DNA from: Streptomyces sp. HUAS YS2
GTDB lineage: Bacteria > Actinomycetota > Actinomycetes > Streptomycetales > Streptomycetaceae
DNA: 64,000 bases
Direction: 5' to 3'
Assembly (NCBI RefSeq): GCF_033343995.1
Contig: NZ_CP137573.1
Coordinates: 4,373,001-4,437,000 of the forward strand
A program made the translations under genes and the position numbers. Below, piece after piece: positions 1 through 9,217 of the stretch (positions within the stretch are counted from its first letter, which is position 1; each line of letters opens with the position of its first letter). Under the pieces are notes generated by a model. It saw only the letters and a list, made by a program, of their open reading frames with translations, was not told the DNA's origin and did not search any database.

Positions 1-6
1 GGCTCC

Positions 7-98
7 GACCTGCGAATACCGCCCTCCGCAACTCCTCCGCAGCACGATCGCGTTGCTGTTGTCAAGCCCCGAGATATGCCCTGACCTGCGAAAACGCC
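7..98. repeat. Two direct repeats upstream of carD
   Basis: GACCTGCGAATACCGCC at 7-23 and GACCTGCGAAAACGCC at 83-98 are near-identical, 76 bp apart, in the leader of carD. A third, shorter copy, TGCGAATACGCC, lies after carD at 744-755. The repetition is seen directly. A regulator-binding role is inference, and I do not recognise the motif. Confidence 0.5.
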
Positions 99-156
99 AT
101 TCAGAAGACGCCGTTTCCGTGTTACCCTGGATAGCCACGGAAGGGGTACCTGTCAC

Positions 157-639
157 ATGACGTTCAAGGTTGGCGACACCGTGGTCTATCCCCATCACGG
201 GGCCGCGCTGATCGAGGCCATCGAAACTCGCCAGATCAAAGGCGTGGACAAGACCTACTTGGTGCTCAAGGTCGCCCAGGGCGACCTGACGGTTCGTGTG
301 CCGGCGGACAATGCGGAGTTCGTCGGAGTTCGCGACGTGGTCGGTCAGGACGGGCTGGACCGGGTCTTCGAGGTGCTGCGCGCACCGTACGCCGAGGAGC
401 CGACCAACTGGTCCCGTCGCTACAAGGCAAATCTCGAGAAGCTCGCCTCCGGCGATGTCATCAAGGTCGCCGAAGTAGTCCGCGACCTGTGGCGCCGCGA
501 GCGTGAGCGCGGTCTTTCCGCAGGTGAGAAGCGCATGCTCGCCAAGGCTCGGCAGATCCTGGTGAGTGAGCTCGCCCTCGCGGAGAACACGAACGAGGAC
601 AAGGCGGAGGCTCTCCTCGACGAGGTCCTCGCGTCCTGA
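157..639 (+). CDS. carD: CarD/CdnL-family RNA polymerase-binding transcription factor
   Basis: A protein of 160 aa. The N-terminal part (about residues 1-60, starting MTFKVGDTVVYPHHGAA) is the CarD/TRCF RNA-polymerase interaction domain that binds the beta subunit. The helical C-terminal half, rich in Arg/Glu (WRRERERGLSAGEKRML), matches the DNA-binding domain of CdnL-type proteins, which stabilise open complexes at housekeeping promoters. Length fits the family (about 160 aa). The ATG start has GAAGGGG 10-16 bases upstream. It sits alone ahead of ispD-ispF, an order conserved in streptomycetes. Confident identification by family; function is family knowledge. Confidence 0.95.
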   Translation: MTFKVGDTVVYPHHGAALIEAIETRQIKGVDKTYLVLKVAQGDLTVRVPADNAEFVGVRDVVGQDGLDRVFEVLRAPYAEEPTNWSRRYKANLEKLASGDVIKVAEVVRDLWRRERERGLSAGEKRMLAKARQILVSELALAENTNEDKAEALLDEVLAS

Positions 640-897
640 CGCACATATCGATGCCGCGGTGCCCGCTGACAAGCTGTGACCTCTAACCACAGCGCTGTTG
701 CCGGGCGCTGCGGCATGTTCGTGTCCCCTCCCGTTCCCGAGTGTGCGAATACGCCACGACGGCCGCGCACACGTGCGCCCGGCGCGACCGCTCCTGACCA
801 AGTCGTCACGGAAAGGGCCCGGTCGAGGCGTCGCGCCCGGCACGATTGAGGCCATACCCACAAGGGCCGAGGAAACAAACCTGCCGGAGTGCAACCG

Positions 898-1644
898 ATG
901 TCAGACGAAACGCGTCCTCTCCGTACCGCCGCCGTGATTCCCGCGGCCGGCCGGGGCGTCAGGCTCGGCCCGGGCGCCCCCAAGGCGCTCCGCGCGCTGA
1001 ACGGCACGCCCATGCTCGTCCACGCCGTCCGCGCCATGGCCGCCTCCCGCGCCGTCTCGCTCGTCGTCGTGGTCGCCCCCGCCGACGGGGCCCCGGAGGT
1101 GAAGCGGCTGCTCGACGAGCACGCGCTGCCCGCCCGCACCGACTACCTGGTCGTCCCCGGCGGGGACACCCGCCAGGAATCCGTACGGCTCGGCCTCGAC
1201 GCCCTGCCCGAGGGCGTCGACATCGTCCTCGTCCACGACGCCGCCCGCCCCCTCGTCCCGGTCGACACCGTCGACGCGGTCGTCGAGGCGGTCCGCGACG
1301 GAGCCGTCGCCGTCGTCCCGGCGATGCCGCTGGCCGACACGGTCAAGGAGGTCGAACCGGTCGGCGCCGGCGCCCCCGAACCCGTCGTCGCCACGCCCGA
1401 GCGGTCCCGGCTGCGCGCCGTACAGACCCCGCAGGGCTTCGACCGCGACACCCTCGTCAACGCGCACGCGACCATCGCCCTCACCGGTGACGGAGCGACC
1501 GACGACGCGGGGCTCGTCGAACGGCTCGGCGCGCCCGTCGTCGTCGTGCCCGGCCACGAGGAGGCCTTCAAGGTGACCCGCCCGCTCGACCTCGTCCTCG
1601 CCGAGGCCGTACTCGCCCGCAGGAGGGCCAACGATGGCTTCTGA
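898..1644 (+). CDS. ispD: 2-C-methyl-D-erythritol 4-phosphate cytidylyltransferase
   Basis: Third step of the MEP isoprenoid pathway: transfers CMP from CTP to methylerythritol 4-phosphate in the cytosol. The N-terminal nucleotide-binding motif AAGRGVRLGPGAPKAL and the VHDAARPLV motif are typical of IspD. Length is about 248 aa. I chose the ATG at 898 because GGAG (886-889) is well spaced; a GTG at 889 is in frame three codons upstream. The 3' end overlaps ispF by 11 bp, so the two are probably translationally coupled. Confidence 0.95.
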   Translation: MSDETRPLRTAAVIPAAGRGVRLGPGAPKALRALNGTPMLVHAVRAMAASRAVSLVVVVAPADGAPEVKRLLDEHALPARTDYLVVPGGDTRQESVRLGLDALPEGVDIVLVHDAARPLVPVDTVDAVVEAVRDGAVAVVPAMPLADTVKEVEPVGAGAPEPVVATPERSRLRAVQTPQGFDRDTLVNAHATIALTGDGATDDAGLVERLGAPVVVVPGHEEAFKVTRPLDLVLAEAVLARRRANDGF

Positions 1645-2155
1645 GAAGCCCGCGACACCCGTCGTCCCCCGTACCGGAATCGGCACCGACGTGCACGCCT
1701 TCGAGAAGGGCCGCGAACTGTGGTGCGCCGGCCTCCTCTGGGAGGGCGAGGAGTACGGCCTCGCCGGGCACTCCGACGGTGACGTCGCCGCCCACGCCGC
1801 CTGCGACGCGCTCTTCTCCGCCGCCGGCGTCGGCGACCTCGGCGCCCACTTCGGCACCTCCCGCCCCGAGTGGTCCGGCGCCTCCGGCGTCACCCTGCTC
1901 GCCGAGGCCGCCCGCATCGTGCGCGCCGAGGGGTACGAGATCGGCAACATCGCCGTCCAGGTCGTCGGCGTACGCCCCAAGATCGGCAAGCGCCGTGACG
2001 AGGCCCAGAAGGCGCTGAGCGCAGCCGCCGGCGCACCCGTCTCCGTCTCCGGCACCACCACCGACGGACTCGGCCTCACCGGCCGCGCCGAGGGCCTCGC
2101 CGCGCTCGCGACCGCGCTGGTGTTCCCCGTCACGTCCGCGGAGACGTCCGCATAG
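1634..2155 (+). CDS. ispF: 2-C-methyl-D-erythritol 2,4-cyclodiphosphate synthase
   Basis: Cyclises CDP-ME 2-phosphate to MEcPP with release of CMP. The metal-binding signature is intact: G-T-D-V-H (D and H ligands) near residue 18 and AGHSDGDVAAHA near residue 45, plus the late SGTTTDGLGLTGR motif. The 173 aa length is only slightly above the usual ~160. The gene starts inside ispD (AGGAGGG ahead of the ATG), forming a two-gene MEP operon. It is followed by a GC-rich hairpin, so cysS is probably a separate unit. Confidence 0.96.
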   Translation: MASEKPATPVVPRTGIGTDVHAFEKGRELWCAGLLWEGEEYGLAGHSDGDVAAHAACDALFSAAGVGDLGAHFGTSRPEWSGASGVTLLAEAARIVRAEGYEIGNIAVQVVGVRPKIGKRRDEAQKALSAAAGAPVSVSGTTTDGLGLTGRAEGLAALATALVFPVTSAETSA

Positions 2156-2178
2156 GGGGGCAACCCCCCGAAAAAGTC

Positions 2179-2207
2179 GCCCCGCGACCGGGAATCGGGC
2201 GCGGGGC
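2179..2207 (+). terminator. Hairpin after ispF
   Basis: GCCCCGCG and CGCGGGGC form 8-bp arms, preceded by a second small hairpin (six G, CAA, six C at 2155-2169) followed by AAAAA. There is no U-tract after the larger stem. It probably ends the ispDF transcript. Confidence 0.5.
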
Positions 2208-2235
2208 ACTACCACACGCCCACTACCCTGGAGTG

Positions 2236-3633
2236 GTGACCATTCGCCTGTACGACACCAGCGCCCGGCAGATCCGCGACTTCACCCCGCTCAAGCCGGG
2301 CTGCGTCTCGATCTACCTCTGTGGCGCCACCGTGCAGAGCGCTCCGCACATCGGCCACATCCGCTCCGGCCTGAACTTCGACATCATGCGCCGCTGGTTC
2401 GAGTACCGCGGCTACGACGTCACGTTCGTCCGCAACGTCACGGACATCGACGACAAGATCATCGCGAAGTCCGTCGACCAGGGCCGCCCCTGGTGGTCCA
2501 TCGGCTACGAGAACGAGCGCGCGTTCAACTCCGGCTACGACGCCCTCGGTTGCCTGCCGCCCACGTACGAGCCGCGCGCCACCGGACACGTCACCGAGAT
2601 GGTCGAGATGATGCGCGGCCTCATCGAGCGCGGCCACGCCTACGAGGCCGACGGCAGCGTCTACTTCGACGTGCGCTCGTTCCCCGACTACCTGTCGTTG
2701 TCCAACCAGGACATCGACGACCTGCGCCAGCCCACCGAAGAGGGCATCACCGGCAAGCGCGACCCCCGCGACTTCGCCATGTGGAAGGCCACCAAGCCCG
2801 GCGAGCCCGACTGGGAGACCCCGTGGGGCCGCGGCCGTCCCGGCTGGCACCTCGAGTGCTCCGCCATGGCGCACAAGTACCTCGGCTCCGCCTTCGACAT
2901 CCACGGCGGCGGCCTCGACCTGATCTTCCCGCACCACGAGAACGAGATCGCCCAGGCCAAGGCCTTCGGTGACGACTTCGCCCGGTACTGGGTGCACAAC
3001 GCCTGGGTCACCATGAGCGGCGAGAAGATGTCGAAGTCGCTCGGCAACTCCGTCCTCGTCTCCGAGATGGTCAAGCACTGGCGGCCCATCGTCCTGCGCT
3101 ACTACCTCGGCACCCCGCACTACCGGTCGATGATCGAGTACAGCGAGGAGGCGCTGCGCGAGGCCGAGTCGGCCTTCGCCCGCATCGAGGGCTTCGTCCA
3201 GCGCGTCGTCGAGAAGGCCGGCCCCGTCGAGCCGGCCACCGAGGTCCCGCCCGCCTTCGCCGAGGCGATGGACGACGACCTGGGCGTCCCGCACGCCCTC
3301 GCGATCGTCCACACCACCGTCCGGCAGGGCAACAGCGCACTGGCCGCCGACGACAAGGAAGCCGCTGTCGCCCGCCTCTCCGAGGTCCGCGCGATGCTCG
3401 GCGTCCTCGGCCTCGACCCGCTCGACCCGCACTGGGCCGGGGAGAGCGACCGGGGCGAGGAGCTGCACGGCGTCGTCGACAGCCTCGTCCGTCTCGTGCT
3501 CCAGCAGCGCGAATCCGCTCGCGCGCGCAAGGACTGGGCGACCGCCGACGCCATCCGCGACCAGCTGAGCCAGTCCGGGCTCGCGATCGAGGACAGCCCC
3601 GACGGCCCGCGCTGGTCGCTCGCCAACCGCTGA
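2236..3633 (+). CDS. cysS: Cysteine--tRNA ligase
   Basis: Charges tRNA-Cys in the cytosol; class I synthetase. The HIGH motif reads PHIGHIRSG near residue 38 and the KMSKS loop reads EKMSKSLGNS near residue 264. Zinc-site residues are visible (Cys in YLCGATV, GWHLECSAMA, HHENE). Length about 465 aa is normal. Two GTG codons stand in tandem at 2233 and 2236; homologues usually begin MTIRLYD, so I prefer 2236, but 2233 cannot be excluded. A hairpin follows the stop. Confidence 0.96.
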   Translation: MTIRLYDTSARQIRDFTPLKPGCVSIYLCGATVQSAPHIGHIRSGLNFDIMRRWFEYRGYDVTFVRNVTDIDDKIIAKSVDQGRPWWSIGYENERAFNSGYDALGCLPPTYEPRATGHVTEMVEMMRGLIERGHAYEADGSVYFDVRSFPDYLSLSNQDIDDLRQPTEEGITGKRDPRDFAMWKATKPGEPDWETPWGRGRPGWHLECSAMAHKYLGSAFDIHGGGLDLIFPHHENEIAQAKAFGDDFARYWVHNAWVTMSGEKMSKSLGNSVLVSEMVKHWRPIVLRYYLGTPHYRSMIEYSEEALREAESAFARIEGFVQRVVEKAGPVEPATEVPPAFAEAMDDDLGVPHALAIVHTTVRQGNSALAADDKEAAVARLSEVRAMLGVLGLDPLDPHWAGESDRGEELHGVVDSLVRLVLQQRESARARKDWATADAIRDQLSQSGLAIEDSPDGPRWSLANR

Positions 3634-3636
3634 TGA

Positions 3637-3664
3637 TGTGCCGCTCGGGGAGCCGGGCGGCACA
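3637..3664 (+). terminator. Hairpin after cysS
   Basis: TGTGCCGC and GCGGCACA form 8-bp arms around a GC-rich loop just after the cysS stop. No clear T-run follows. Confidence 0.45.
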
Positions 3665-3709
3665 CTTCACTTACAGACCTATGTACGCAACACCGAGGAT
3701 TAGGTAGTC

Positions 3710-4669
3710 ATGGCCGGGAACAGCCAGCGCAGGAACCGTCGCACGTCCAACAAGAAGGGCGCGACGGTCGGCAGCGGTGGCCAGCGGCGCAAGGGCCTGG
3801 AGGGCAAGGGCCCCACGCCGAAGGCCGAGGACCGCAAGGGCCACAAGGCGTTCCGCGTCTCCAACGCCATCGCCCGACAGGCCGCCAAGCGCCGCCCCGC
3901 CCCCCGCCGCGGCGGCCCCAAGGGCACCAGCGAGATGGTCGTCGGCCGCAACCCGGTCTTCGAGGCGCTCCGCGACGGTGTGCCCGCCACCACGCTGTAC
4001 GTGCAGCAGTTCATCGACAACGACGAGCGCGTCCGCGACGTGCTCAAGCTCGCCGGCGAGCGCGGCAACATCAACCTGATGGAAGCCCCCCGCCAGGAGC
4101 TCGACCGGATGACCAACGGGCTCAACCACCAGGGCCTCGTCCTCCAGGTCCCGCCGTACGAGTACGCCCACCCGGACGACCTCACGGCGGCCGCCTACGA
4201 CGCCCACGAGGACCCGCTGATCGTCGCCCTCGACGGCGTCACCGACCCGCGCAACCTCGGCGCGATCGTCCGCTCCACCTCCGCCTTCGGCGGACACGGC
4301 GTCGTGGTCCCCGAGCGCCGCGCGGCCGGCATGACCGCCGGTGCCTGGAAGTCCTCCGCCGGCACCGCCGCCCGCACCCCGGTCGCCCGTGTCACCAACC
4401 TGACCCGCGCGCTCGAGGGCTTCCAGAAGGACGGCCTCACCGTCGTCGGCCTCGCCGCCGACGGCGAGCACACCGTCGAGGACCTGGAGGCCCTGGACGG
4501 CCCCGTCGTCATCGTCATCGGCAGCGAGGGCAAGGGCCTCGGCCGCCTCGTCGGCGAGACCTGCGACTACCGCGTCCGCATCGCCATGCCGGGCGGCGCC
4601 GAGTCGCTCAACGCCGGCGTCGCCGCGGGCATCGTCCTCTACGAGGTCGCGCGCCGCCGCAACCGCTGA
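3710..4669 (+). CDS. rlmB: 23S rRNA (guanosine-2'-O-)-methyltransferase, TrmH/SpoU family
   Basis: SAM-dependent ribose methyltransferase of the SPOUT class. All three SpoU motifs are present in the C-terminal half: DPRNLGAIVRSTSAFG, VIVIGSEGKGLGRL and IAMPGGAESLNAGVAAGIVLYE. Residues 1-70 are an Arg/Lys/Gly-rich extension (NSQRRNRRTSNKKGA...) often seen in actinobacterial homologues and likely to aid RNA binding. An N-terminal substrate-binding domain (about 75-155) follows. G2251 specificity is inferred from the RlmB-like architecture. A strong hairpin terminator follows. Confidence 0.88.
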   Translation: MAGNSQRRNRRTSNKKGATVGSGGQRRKGLEGKGPTPKAEDRKGHKAFRVSNAIARQAAKRRPAPRRGGPKGTSEMVVGRNPVFEALRDGVPATTLYVQQFIDNDERVRDVLKLAGERGNINLMEAPRQELDRMTNGLNHQGLVLQVPPYEYAHPDDLTAAAYDAHEDPLIVALDGVTDPRNLGAIVRSTSAFGGHGVVVPERRAAGMTAGAWKSSAGTAARTPVARVTNLTRALEGFQKDGLTVVGLAADGEHTVEDLEALDGPVVIVIGSEGKGLGRLVGETCDYRVRIAMPGGAESLNAGVAAGIVLYEVARRRNR

Positions 4670-4693
4670 CACGTCTCGCGGACCTTTCGGAAC

Positions 4694-4724
4694 AGGGCCC
4701 GGCTCACTGAGCTGGGCCCTTTCC
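4694..4724 (+). terminator. Intrinsic terminator after rlmB
   Basis: AGGGCCCGGCTC and GAGCTGGGCCCT form a 12-bp stem with one G:U pair and a 3-base loop, followed by TTCC. Confidence 0.8.
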
Positions 4725-4802
4725 TGTATCACCCGATCTTGACGCGGCCCGGACATTTCCCGACCGTCAAGGCAGTGTCCTAAACCCACATCACTCGGTT
4801 AG

Positions 4803-6335
4803 ATGAGTGTGGACACAAGAACGCCCCGGCCGGGATTCGACGATCAGCCCGCGCTGAGCATGGTCAAAGTGGATTCCGACCCCGCGCAGGTCATCGTGAA
4901 CCACGCCAGCTTCCGCGTCCGGCTCGGTCCGGCCCAGCAGCCCAGGTTCGCCGCCGCCGCCCCAGGCGTCGGCGGCGTCGGCGCCGGTCGGCGCCGCACC
5001 CCCGTCGTGTGGAGCGGCAAGTCCGCTCCCGGCGCGACCGGACTGCTCCAAGCCGTGCGGGAGTCCTCCGTCTCCACGCTCGAACCGCTGGACGCCGGCG
5101 CCACCCAGACCATCCCGCGCTTCGACGAGACGATGCCGACCCCCGTCGTCACCGCCCCGCTGCTGCCGCCGATGCGCCGCGCCGAGGGCGCGTACGACGA
5201 CCTCTACGAGCCCGAGCCCGCCCCGGGCGGCTACGGGACTCCTGGCCACGGGGGCCCCGGCGGCACCGGCGAGCGCCCGCACCACCACGCCGCCGGCCGC
5301 CCGCCCGCCGCCGACGCGTCCGGCGTCCGGCACGCCTACTACCCCGGGCGCCGGATGAACCTCGGCGTGGTGCTCCTCCCGCTCCGCGTCTTCCTCGGTT
5401 TCATCTCCGTCTACGCCGGCATGGGCAAGCTCTGCGACCCGGTGTACTTCGACGGCGGCGAACGCGGCTCCATGGTCAAGTGGCTCAACTCGCTGCACCC
5501 CTGGGCCCTCGCCGAACCCCTGCGCGACTTCGCCCTCGCCCACCCCGTCGGCGCCGGCCTGACCGTCGCCTTCCTCCAGGTCGTCGTCGGTGTCCTCACC
5601 GTCCTCGGCCTCTGGCAGCGGGTCGCCGCGGTCGTCGGCGCCCTGCTCTCCGCCGCGCTGATCCTCACCGTCAGCTGGAAGACCGTCCCGGTCTACGACG
5701 CGCCGGACATCATCTTCCTCGCCGCCTGGTCCCCGCTGATCATCGCCGGCGCTCCCGTCTACTCCGTCGACGGCCGCCTCGCCGGCGAGGCCTGGCGGAC
5801 CCTCGGCCCGCGGTCCGAACTCTGGGAGCTGCGCCGCCGGGTGCTGCGCCGCGGCGCCCTCGTCACCGCGGTCGTCGTCGGCCTCACCCTGCTCGTCGGC
5901 TCCATGCTCGGCGGCGCCGTCCGGTCCACCGAGATGGTCACCGTGCCCGAACGCGACGACGACCCGATCAACCACCTGCCCGGCCAGCCGCTCCCGCAGG
6001 AGCCGGGCGAGCGCAGCCCGTCGCGGTCCGCCGAGTCCCGCCCGAAGCCGTCCGAGACGGCCGGCGCGGATGGCGAGAAGCAGGACAGGAAGGCCGATTC
6101 GTCGCCGTCCGAGACGGTGCGCGAGTCCGGCCGGGTCGAGCAGCGGCCCACCGCCACGCAGGGCACCGGCGGCGGATCGCCGAGCCACTCGCGGCCGGCG
6201 CCCCCGCCCTCCTCCACGTCCGGTCCGACGGGCGACGGCGGCACGGACGGCGGCGCGTCCGACGGCGGCTCGTCGGACGGCGGCGGCTCGTCCTCGGGCG
6301 GCAACCGGAACCCGATCGGCGGCCTGCTGGGCTGA
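4803..6335 (+). CDS. DoxX-family multi-pass membrane protein with long Ser/Pro/Gly-rich tail
   Basis: A protein of 510 aa. The N-terminal ~180 residues are low-complexity and hydrophilic. About residues 183-330 form a DoxX-like four-helix core (MNLGVVLLPLRVFLGFISVYAGMGKL... then two hydrophobic helices and a re-entrant segment with the SPLII motif). One more helix (VTAVVVGLTLLVGSMLGG) precedes an extracytoplasmic Ser/Gly/Pro/Asp-rich tail ending GGLLG. DoxX proteins are linked to redox/quinone chemistry in some species, but the role here is unknown. A promoter-like TTGACG with inverted arms (4738-4771) lies upstream. The gene is convergent with the next one across a perfect hairpin. Confidence 0.75.
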   Translation: MSVDTRTPRPGFDDQPALSMVKVDSDPAQVIVNHASFRVRLGPAQQPRFAAAAPGVGGVGAGRRRTPVVWSGKSAPGATGLLQAVRESSVSTLEPLDAGATQTIPRFDETMPTPVVTAPLLPPMRRAEGAYDDLYEPEPAPGGYGTPGHGGPGGTGERPHHHAAGRPPAADASGVRHAYYPGRRMNLGVVLLPLRVFLGFISVYAGMGKLCDPVYFDGGERGSMVKWLNSLHPWALAEPLRDFALAHPVGAGLTVAFLQVVVGVLTVLGLWQRVAAVVGALLSAALILTVSWKTVPVYDAPDIIFLAAWSPLIIAGAPVYSVDGRLAGEAWRTLGPRSELWELRRRVLRRGALVTAVVVGLTLLVGSMLGGAVRSTEMVTVPERDDDPINHLPGQPLPQEPGERSPSRSAESRPKPSETAGADGEKQDRKADSSPSETVRESGRVEQRPTATQGTGGGSPSHSRPAPPPSSTSGPTGDGGTDGGASDGGSSDGGGSSSGGNRNPIGGLLG

Positions 6336-6355
6336 GCACCGGGACACGACACGGA

Positions 6356-6390
6356 CGAAGGGGCGGCACCGCAGCGGTGCCGCCCCTTCG
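6356..6390. terminator. Bidirectional terminator
   Basis: CGAAGGGGCGGCACCGC and its exact complement form a 17-bp stem with a single central base. It lies between two convergent genes and fits termination from both sides. Confidence 0.85.
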
Positions 6391-6410
6391 TCCGGTGCTG
6401 CCCTTCGCCC

Positions 6411-7127
6411 CTACATGCGGGTGCCCGACAGCTCCTTCGCCGCCTCCGTGAGGTCCTTCGCGGTGTCGATGGCCCGCCAGTACGCGCCCTGGGGGAGCGG
6501 GAAGCCCGCCAGACGGCGCTCCCGGGCGAGCCGGGGGAACGTGGTGCGCTCGTGGTCGCCGCGGTCCGGCAGCAGGGCCGTGAAGGCCGCGGAGAAGACG
6601 TACACGCCCGCGTTGATGAGATACGGCGAGGGCGGCGACTCGATGAAGTCGGTGATGTGACCGAAGGCGTCGGTCTCGACGGCCCCCCACGGGATCCGGG
6701 GGCGGGCCAGTGCCAGCGTCGCGGTGGCGTCACGCTCGGCGTGGAAGGCGGCCATCTCGCGCAGCGAGAAGCGGGTCCAGATGTCGCCGTTGGTGGCGTA
6801 CCACGGCTGGTCGGGATCGGGCAGATGCGCGGCGGCGTACTTGAGGCCGCCGCCGCGGCCCAGCGGCTCCGACTCGACGACGGTGGTCACCCGGAGCGGA
6901 AGCTCGGCGGTCTTCAGCCACTCCTGGAGCACCTCGGCGAGGTGCCCGCAGGACACGACGGCGTCGGTGACGCCCTCGGCGGCCAGCCAGGACAGCTGAT
7001 GGCCGATGATCGGGGTCCCGGTGCCCGGGATCTCGACCATCGGCTTGGGGCGGTCGTCGGTGTACGGGCGCAGTCGCGAGCCCTGGCCGCCAGCCAGGAC
7101 CACGGCCTGCGTCGGAGAGGTATGCAT
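6411..7127 (-). CDS. Sugar-phosphate nucleotidyltransferase family protein
   Basis: A protein of 238 aa with the nucleotidyltransferase (GT-A-like) fold. It opens with the classic AVVLAGGQGSRLRPYTDDRPKPM signature (NTP-binding GGxGxRL and catalytic K of the RPKPM motif). It also has NGDIWTR (metal-binding Asp) and a C-terminal IDTAKDL. It lacks the left-handed beta-helix acyltransferase domain of GlmU, so it is a stand-alone NDP-sugar synthase type; the specific sugar cannot be read from sequence. No sugar-pathway genes are adjacent. Confidence 0.85.
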   Translation of the reverse strand: MHTSPTQAVVLAGGQGSRLRPYTDDRPKPMVEIPGTGTPIIGHQLSWLAAEGVTDAVVSCGHLAEVLQEWLKTAELPLRVTTVVESEPLGRGGGLKYAAAHLPDPDQPWYATNGDIWTRFSLREMAAFHAERDATATLALARPRIPWGAVETDAFGHITDFIESPPSPYLINAGVYVFSAAFTALLPDRGDHERTTFPRLARERRLAGFPLPQGAYWRAIDTAKDLTEAAKELSGTRM

Positions 7128-7174
7128 ACCGGGAACGATATGCGGATCCCCTGCGCGAACTCGGTTCCGACCGC

Positions 7175-7588
7175 TCAGGAGGCCGCCATGACGCCGGTCG
7201 CGAAGGACGTGTCGCAGACCGGGCGGGAGAAGGACTGGGCGCGGGTCGGGCCGTACTGCTTCACGGCGGCGCGGCCGAGGGCGCGGGCGATGTCCATGCA
7301 GTGCCGGGCGAGCGACGGGCGGGCCTCGACCTCACGCTGGAGGTGGGTCAGCGCCGTGCCGGGGTCCTTCTCCTGAAGCTCTGCGAGCAGTCGGTCGCGC
7401 AGAATATCCTGCGGTGCACGGGACTTGGCGCGCGTCGAGACGTCCGCCGAGGACGCGGTGAGCATCTGGGTCCCGGCGTGCTGGCCGGCCCACGGAACGG
7501 CGGACACCGCGAGCGTTCCGGAGAGCACCAGGACGACGGGCAGGACGAGTGCGAGAGAGCGGCCGATGCGGCGGGCTGTGTGGGTCAC
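7175..7588 (-). CDS. Small secreted/membrane-anchored hypothetical protein
   Basis: A protein of 137 aa with an N-terminal Arg-rich stretch followed by a hydrophobic segment (SLALVLPVVLVLSGTLAVSAVPWA), consistent with a signal peptide or single anchor. The mature part is helical and charged, with two cysteines (ARHCMDIAR and RPVCDTSFA). No domain recognised. GTG start without an obvious Shine-Dalgarno sequence. It lies downstream of msiK on the same strand, but a hairpin separates them. Confidence 0.7.
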   Translation of the reverse strand: MTHTARRIGRSLALVLPVVLVLSGTLAVSAVPWAGQHAGTQMLTASSADVSTRAKSRAPQDILRDRLLAELQEKDPGTALTHLQREVEARPSLARHCMDIARALGRAAVKQYGPTRAQSFSRPVCDTSFATGVMAAS

Positions 7589-7757
7589 GCAGGCGAGCGT
7601 AGCGGCCGGTGATGATTTGGCGACATTTAGTCACTCTCGCGAGGGACGGTTCGAGGGCGTTTTTCGAATCGCGTGTTGACGCGAGGGGCGAGGGAGAGTC
7701 CGAATTGCCCGCTCTGCCGGGGTATTTATCGACTTTGTCGCCGGTCGTGGCTCGTGT

Positions 7758-7802
7758 ACGCCGACGGCCCCGCACCTGCAACAGGTACGGGGCCGTCGGC
7801 GT
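7758..7802. terminator. Terminator downstream of msiK
   Basis: ACGCCGACGGCCCCG and CGGGGCCGTCGGCGT form 15-bp arms around a 15-base loop that itself contains ACCTG/CAGGT. It lies just past the msiK stop (minus strand). Confidence 0.8.
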
Positions 7803-7813
7803 AGCGGGAGGCG

Positions 7814-8911
<1,098 letters not shown>

Positions 8912-8968
8912 GGTGATGCGTCCCTTCACCGGCAGGAACGTGCCGGACGATCCGAGTAAAGGAAGGAT

Positions 8969-8984
8969 TGAGGTCTAGTCCACC
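8969..8984. promoter_or_regulatory. DasR-like operator upstream of msiK
   Basis: TGAGGTCTAGTCCACC. Aligned to the DasR responsive element consensus ACTGGTCTAGACCACT it keeps 11 of 16 positions including GGTCTAG. It shares the 13-mer AGGTCTAGTCCAC with the stronger site upstream of nagK. Control by DasR is inference. Confidence 0.55.
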
Positions 8985-9093
8985 AGGGTGAACTCCAGGT
9001 GACGCTACCTGGCGACGCCCGATCTGTCAGCAGTCGACCGTCGGTGAAATTCTCGGCCGGCGGCGGGCGACCGTTGGTTACACTGCTCTGGCT

Positions 9094-9167
9094 GCCTCCT
9101 TAGCTCAGCTGGCCAGAGCACCGCTCTTGTAAAGCGGGGGTCGTCGGTTCGAACCCGACAGGGGGCT
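9094..9167 (+). tRNA. tRNA-Thr (anticodon TGT)
   Basis: 74 nt cloverleaf. Acceptor GCCTCCT pairs with AGGGGGC (one G:U). The D-arm contains AGCTCAGCTGG, the anticodon stem CCGCT/AGCGG encloses loop CTTGTAA (anticodon 9128-9130), and the T-arm contains GGTTCGAACCC. CCA is not encoded. A strong terminator follows. tRNA genes are common integration sites; no integrase or att duplication is visible here. Confidence 0.97.
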
Positions 9168-9176
9168 CGGCGAGAC

Positions 9177-9205
9177 GGGCCCGGGTGATTCACCCGGGCC
9201 CTTTT
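9177..9205. terminator. Terminator after tRNA-Thr
   Basis: GGGCCCGGGTG and CACCCGGGCCC form an 11-bp stem with loop ATT followed by TTTT on the plus strand. It also lies just past the stop of the convergent oxidoreductase. Confidence 0.9.
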
Positions 9206-9217
9206 GCGTGCGTGCGG

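Noticed and set aside
4738..4771. CTTGACG...CGTCAAG inverted repeat before the DoxX gene as an operator
   Set aside because: Arms are only 7 bp with a 20-bp spacer; too weak to call, though TTGACG may be a -35 element.
9094..9205. tRNA-Thr as an attachment site of an integrated element
   Set aside because: No integrase gene and no repeat of the tRNA 3' end found nearby.
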